From positions 930,001 to 994,000 of the forward strand of contig NC_133296.1 of the NCBI RefSeq assembly GCF_005239225.2: a stretch of DNA of 64,000 bases. The letters are read 5' to 3'. The position numbers were made by a program, and so were the translations under genes. Shown one piece after another: positions 63,001 to 64,000 of this stretch (positions are counted from its first letter, which is position 1; each line of letters opens with the position of its first letter). This stretch comes from Populus alba (taxonomy: Eukaryota; Streptophyta; Magnoliopsida; Malpighiales; Salicaceae). The notes beneath the pieces are model-generated. The model was given only the letters and a program-made list of their open reading frames with translations. It ran no database searches and was not told where the DNA came from.

Positions 63001-64000
63001 CCAACTTGTTGCTAAGAGATATACTTAAATCTATGGAGTGGATTATTCTGACACTTTTTCTCTTGTTGCTAAATTGACATTTGTCAGGTTATTTATTTCT
63101 ATGGCTACTACTCATAGTTGGTCTTTGCATCAACTGGATATCAAGAAAGCTTCTTTTTTTTTCATGGTGATCTTCAGGAAGAAGTTTATATGGAGCAACC
63201 GCTTGGATTTGTTGCTCGGGAGGGGGGTATGGGAAAGTTGTGCTTGGTTTGGAAAATTTAGTCAGGCAGTTGAAAAGTTTGGCATGACAAAAAGTAAGTC
63301 TGACCACTCTGTTTTCTACAAACAATCTGAAGTTGACATCATTCTTTTAGTTTTGTATGTAGATGACATTGTTATTATTGGAAGTGATATTATAGGAATC
63401 TCATCTCTTAAGTCCTTTCTTCACATTTAGTTTCACACGAAAGATTTAGGGCTGCTAAAGTATTTCTTGAGCGTTGAATTAAATAGGAGCAAAAGAGGTA
63501 TCTTCCTATCTCAGAGAAAATATGTGCTTGACTTATTATCTGAGACAGGGAAATTGGGGGCGAAACCATGTAGTGTCTCGATGATTCCTAATTCGCAACT
63601 TACAAAAAAATGGTGAATTATTTAAAAATCCAAAGAAATATAGAAGATTGGTTGGAAAGTTGAATTATCTTATAGTGACTCGTCTAGATATTGCTTATTC
63701 TATCAATGTTGTAAGTTAGTTTATGTCATCCCCAATAGTTCACCACTGGGCAGCTTTAGAATAGATTTTGTGTTACTTAAAAGAAGCACCTAGGCATTGT
63801 ATCTTGTATGAAAATCATGAACACACTCATATTAAATGTTTTTAAGATGTAGATTGGGCAAGTTCTAAGGTAGATATAAGATCCACATCAAGTTCTTGTG
63901 TCTTTGTTGGAGGCAATTTGGTTTAGTGGAAAAGTAAAAAGCAAAATGTTGTGACACAATTGACTGCAGAACCATAATATAGAGTCATGGCACAATCAGT
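60098..64000 (+). pseudogene. decayed Copia element, 5' truncated, continuing past the window
   Basis: Starts abruptly just before gag (SDVIPVISKITEHKLNGS), with no LTR or primer-binding site. Order seen: gag to about 61110 with a zinc knuckle CHCHKPGHMKRHC, in which the first Cys pair is one residue too close; protease and integrase remnants 61250-62450 in several frames; and RT from about 62840 with HPYWHNAMIEEMNAL, GCKWVFMVK, SLHQLDIKKA and YVDDIVIIG at about 63355. RNase H remnants follow to the end. Many stops and shifts, so it is much older than the element at 46209. A MITE interrupts gag. Confidence 0.88.
60678..60891. mobile_element. Tourist-like MITE inserted in the decayed Copia gag
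   Basis: The gag reading frame stops at CAAGATGTA (about 60672) and resumes with AGTAGGGTACTTCACACAG (about 60889). Between them lies an AT-rich block with TAGTGTGGTTGTGGTTAC at its left and AAACGCAGAAACAAACAAGCC at its right, plus the family phrase GACATCAGCACATCAAAAT. The left end seems to lack about ten bases compared with the complete copy at 43512. TTTA lies at both edges, consistent with a TTA target duplication. Confidence 0.7.

Overview
The window looks like a plant nuclear chromosome, most likely a woody eudicot and probably Populus or a close relative. The reasons are GT-AG spliced genes, AT-rich intergenic DNA, a canonical MIR164 hairpin, a CC-NBS-LRR gene of the At4g27190 type, Copia elements with initiator-Met primer-binding sites, and many AT-rich Tourist-like MITEs. 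The genus is inferred, not proven.

Layout, left to right. At 1-182 (-) is the 5' end of a 3-ketoacyl-CoA synthase gene that runs off the left edge. A MIR164 hairpin (-) lies at about 3490-3600 with its own TATA box near 3710. At 6598-8441 (-) is a five-exon GDSL esterase/lipase. At 9953-11270 (-) is RPL22, and at 12928-14674 (-) a three-exon HIG1-domain protein. At 18057-22247 (+) is a 13-exon SR34-type splicing factor with a candidate poison exon in its long intron 10. At 23579-29764 (-) is a six-exon RING-H2 protein whose 2.5 kb first intron holds a 1.2 kb element with very long terminal inverted repeats. None of these single-copy genes shows a break.

From about 32.2 kb onward the DNA is a young, rearranged disease-resistance region. 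A CC-NBS-LRR gene (34829-41977, -) is split by a 1.25 kb Copia derivative (39523-40768) with an unusually long 21 bp flanking duplication. Next to it lies the 3' half of an RPT5 proteasome ATPase gene (44202-45296, -). The segment starting at 32224 recurs in direct orientation from 45898 to 60097. This second copy holds only the LRR exons of the resistance gene and stops abruptly at a decayed Copia element that continues past 64000.

The second copy is interrupted by an 8.8 kb Copia element (46209-54978; TSD CATGA). Its 5' LTR is itself interrupted by a non-coding LTR element in the opposite orientation (46295-50251; TSD TGCAG). LTR differences read by eye agree with this nesting order. However, the outer element appears older than the divergence of the two LRR copies, although the first copy has no trace of it. 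Gene conversion between the copies is the simplest explanation.

The most notable points are the MIR164 gene, the split resistance gene and its odd target duplication, the mosaic divergence of the duplicated LRR segments, the stop-containing candidate exon in the SR gene, and the long inverted repeat in the RING gene intron. I did not find a clearly new biological system.
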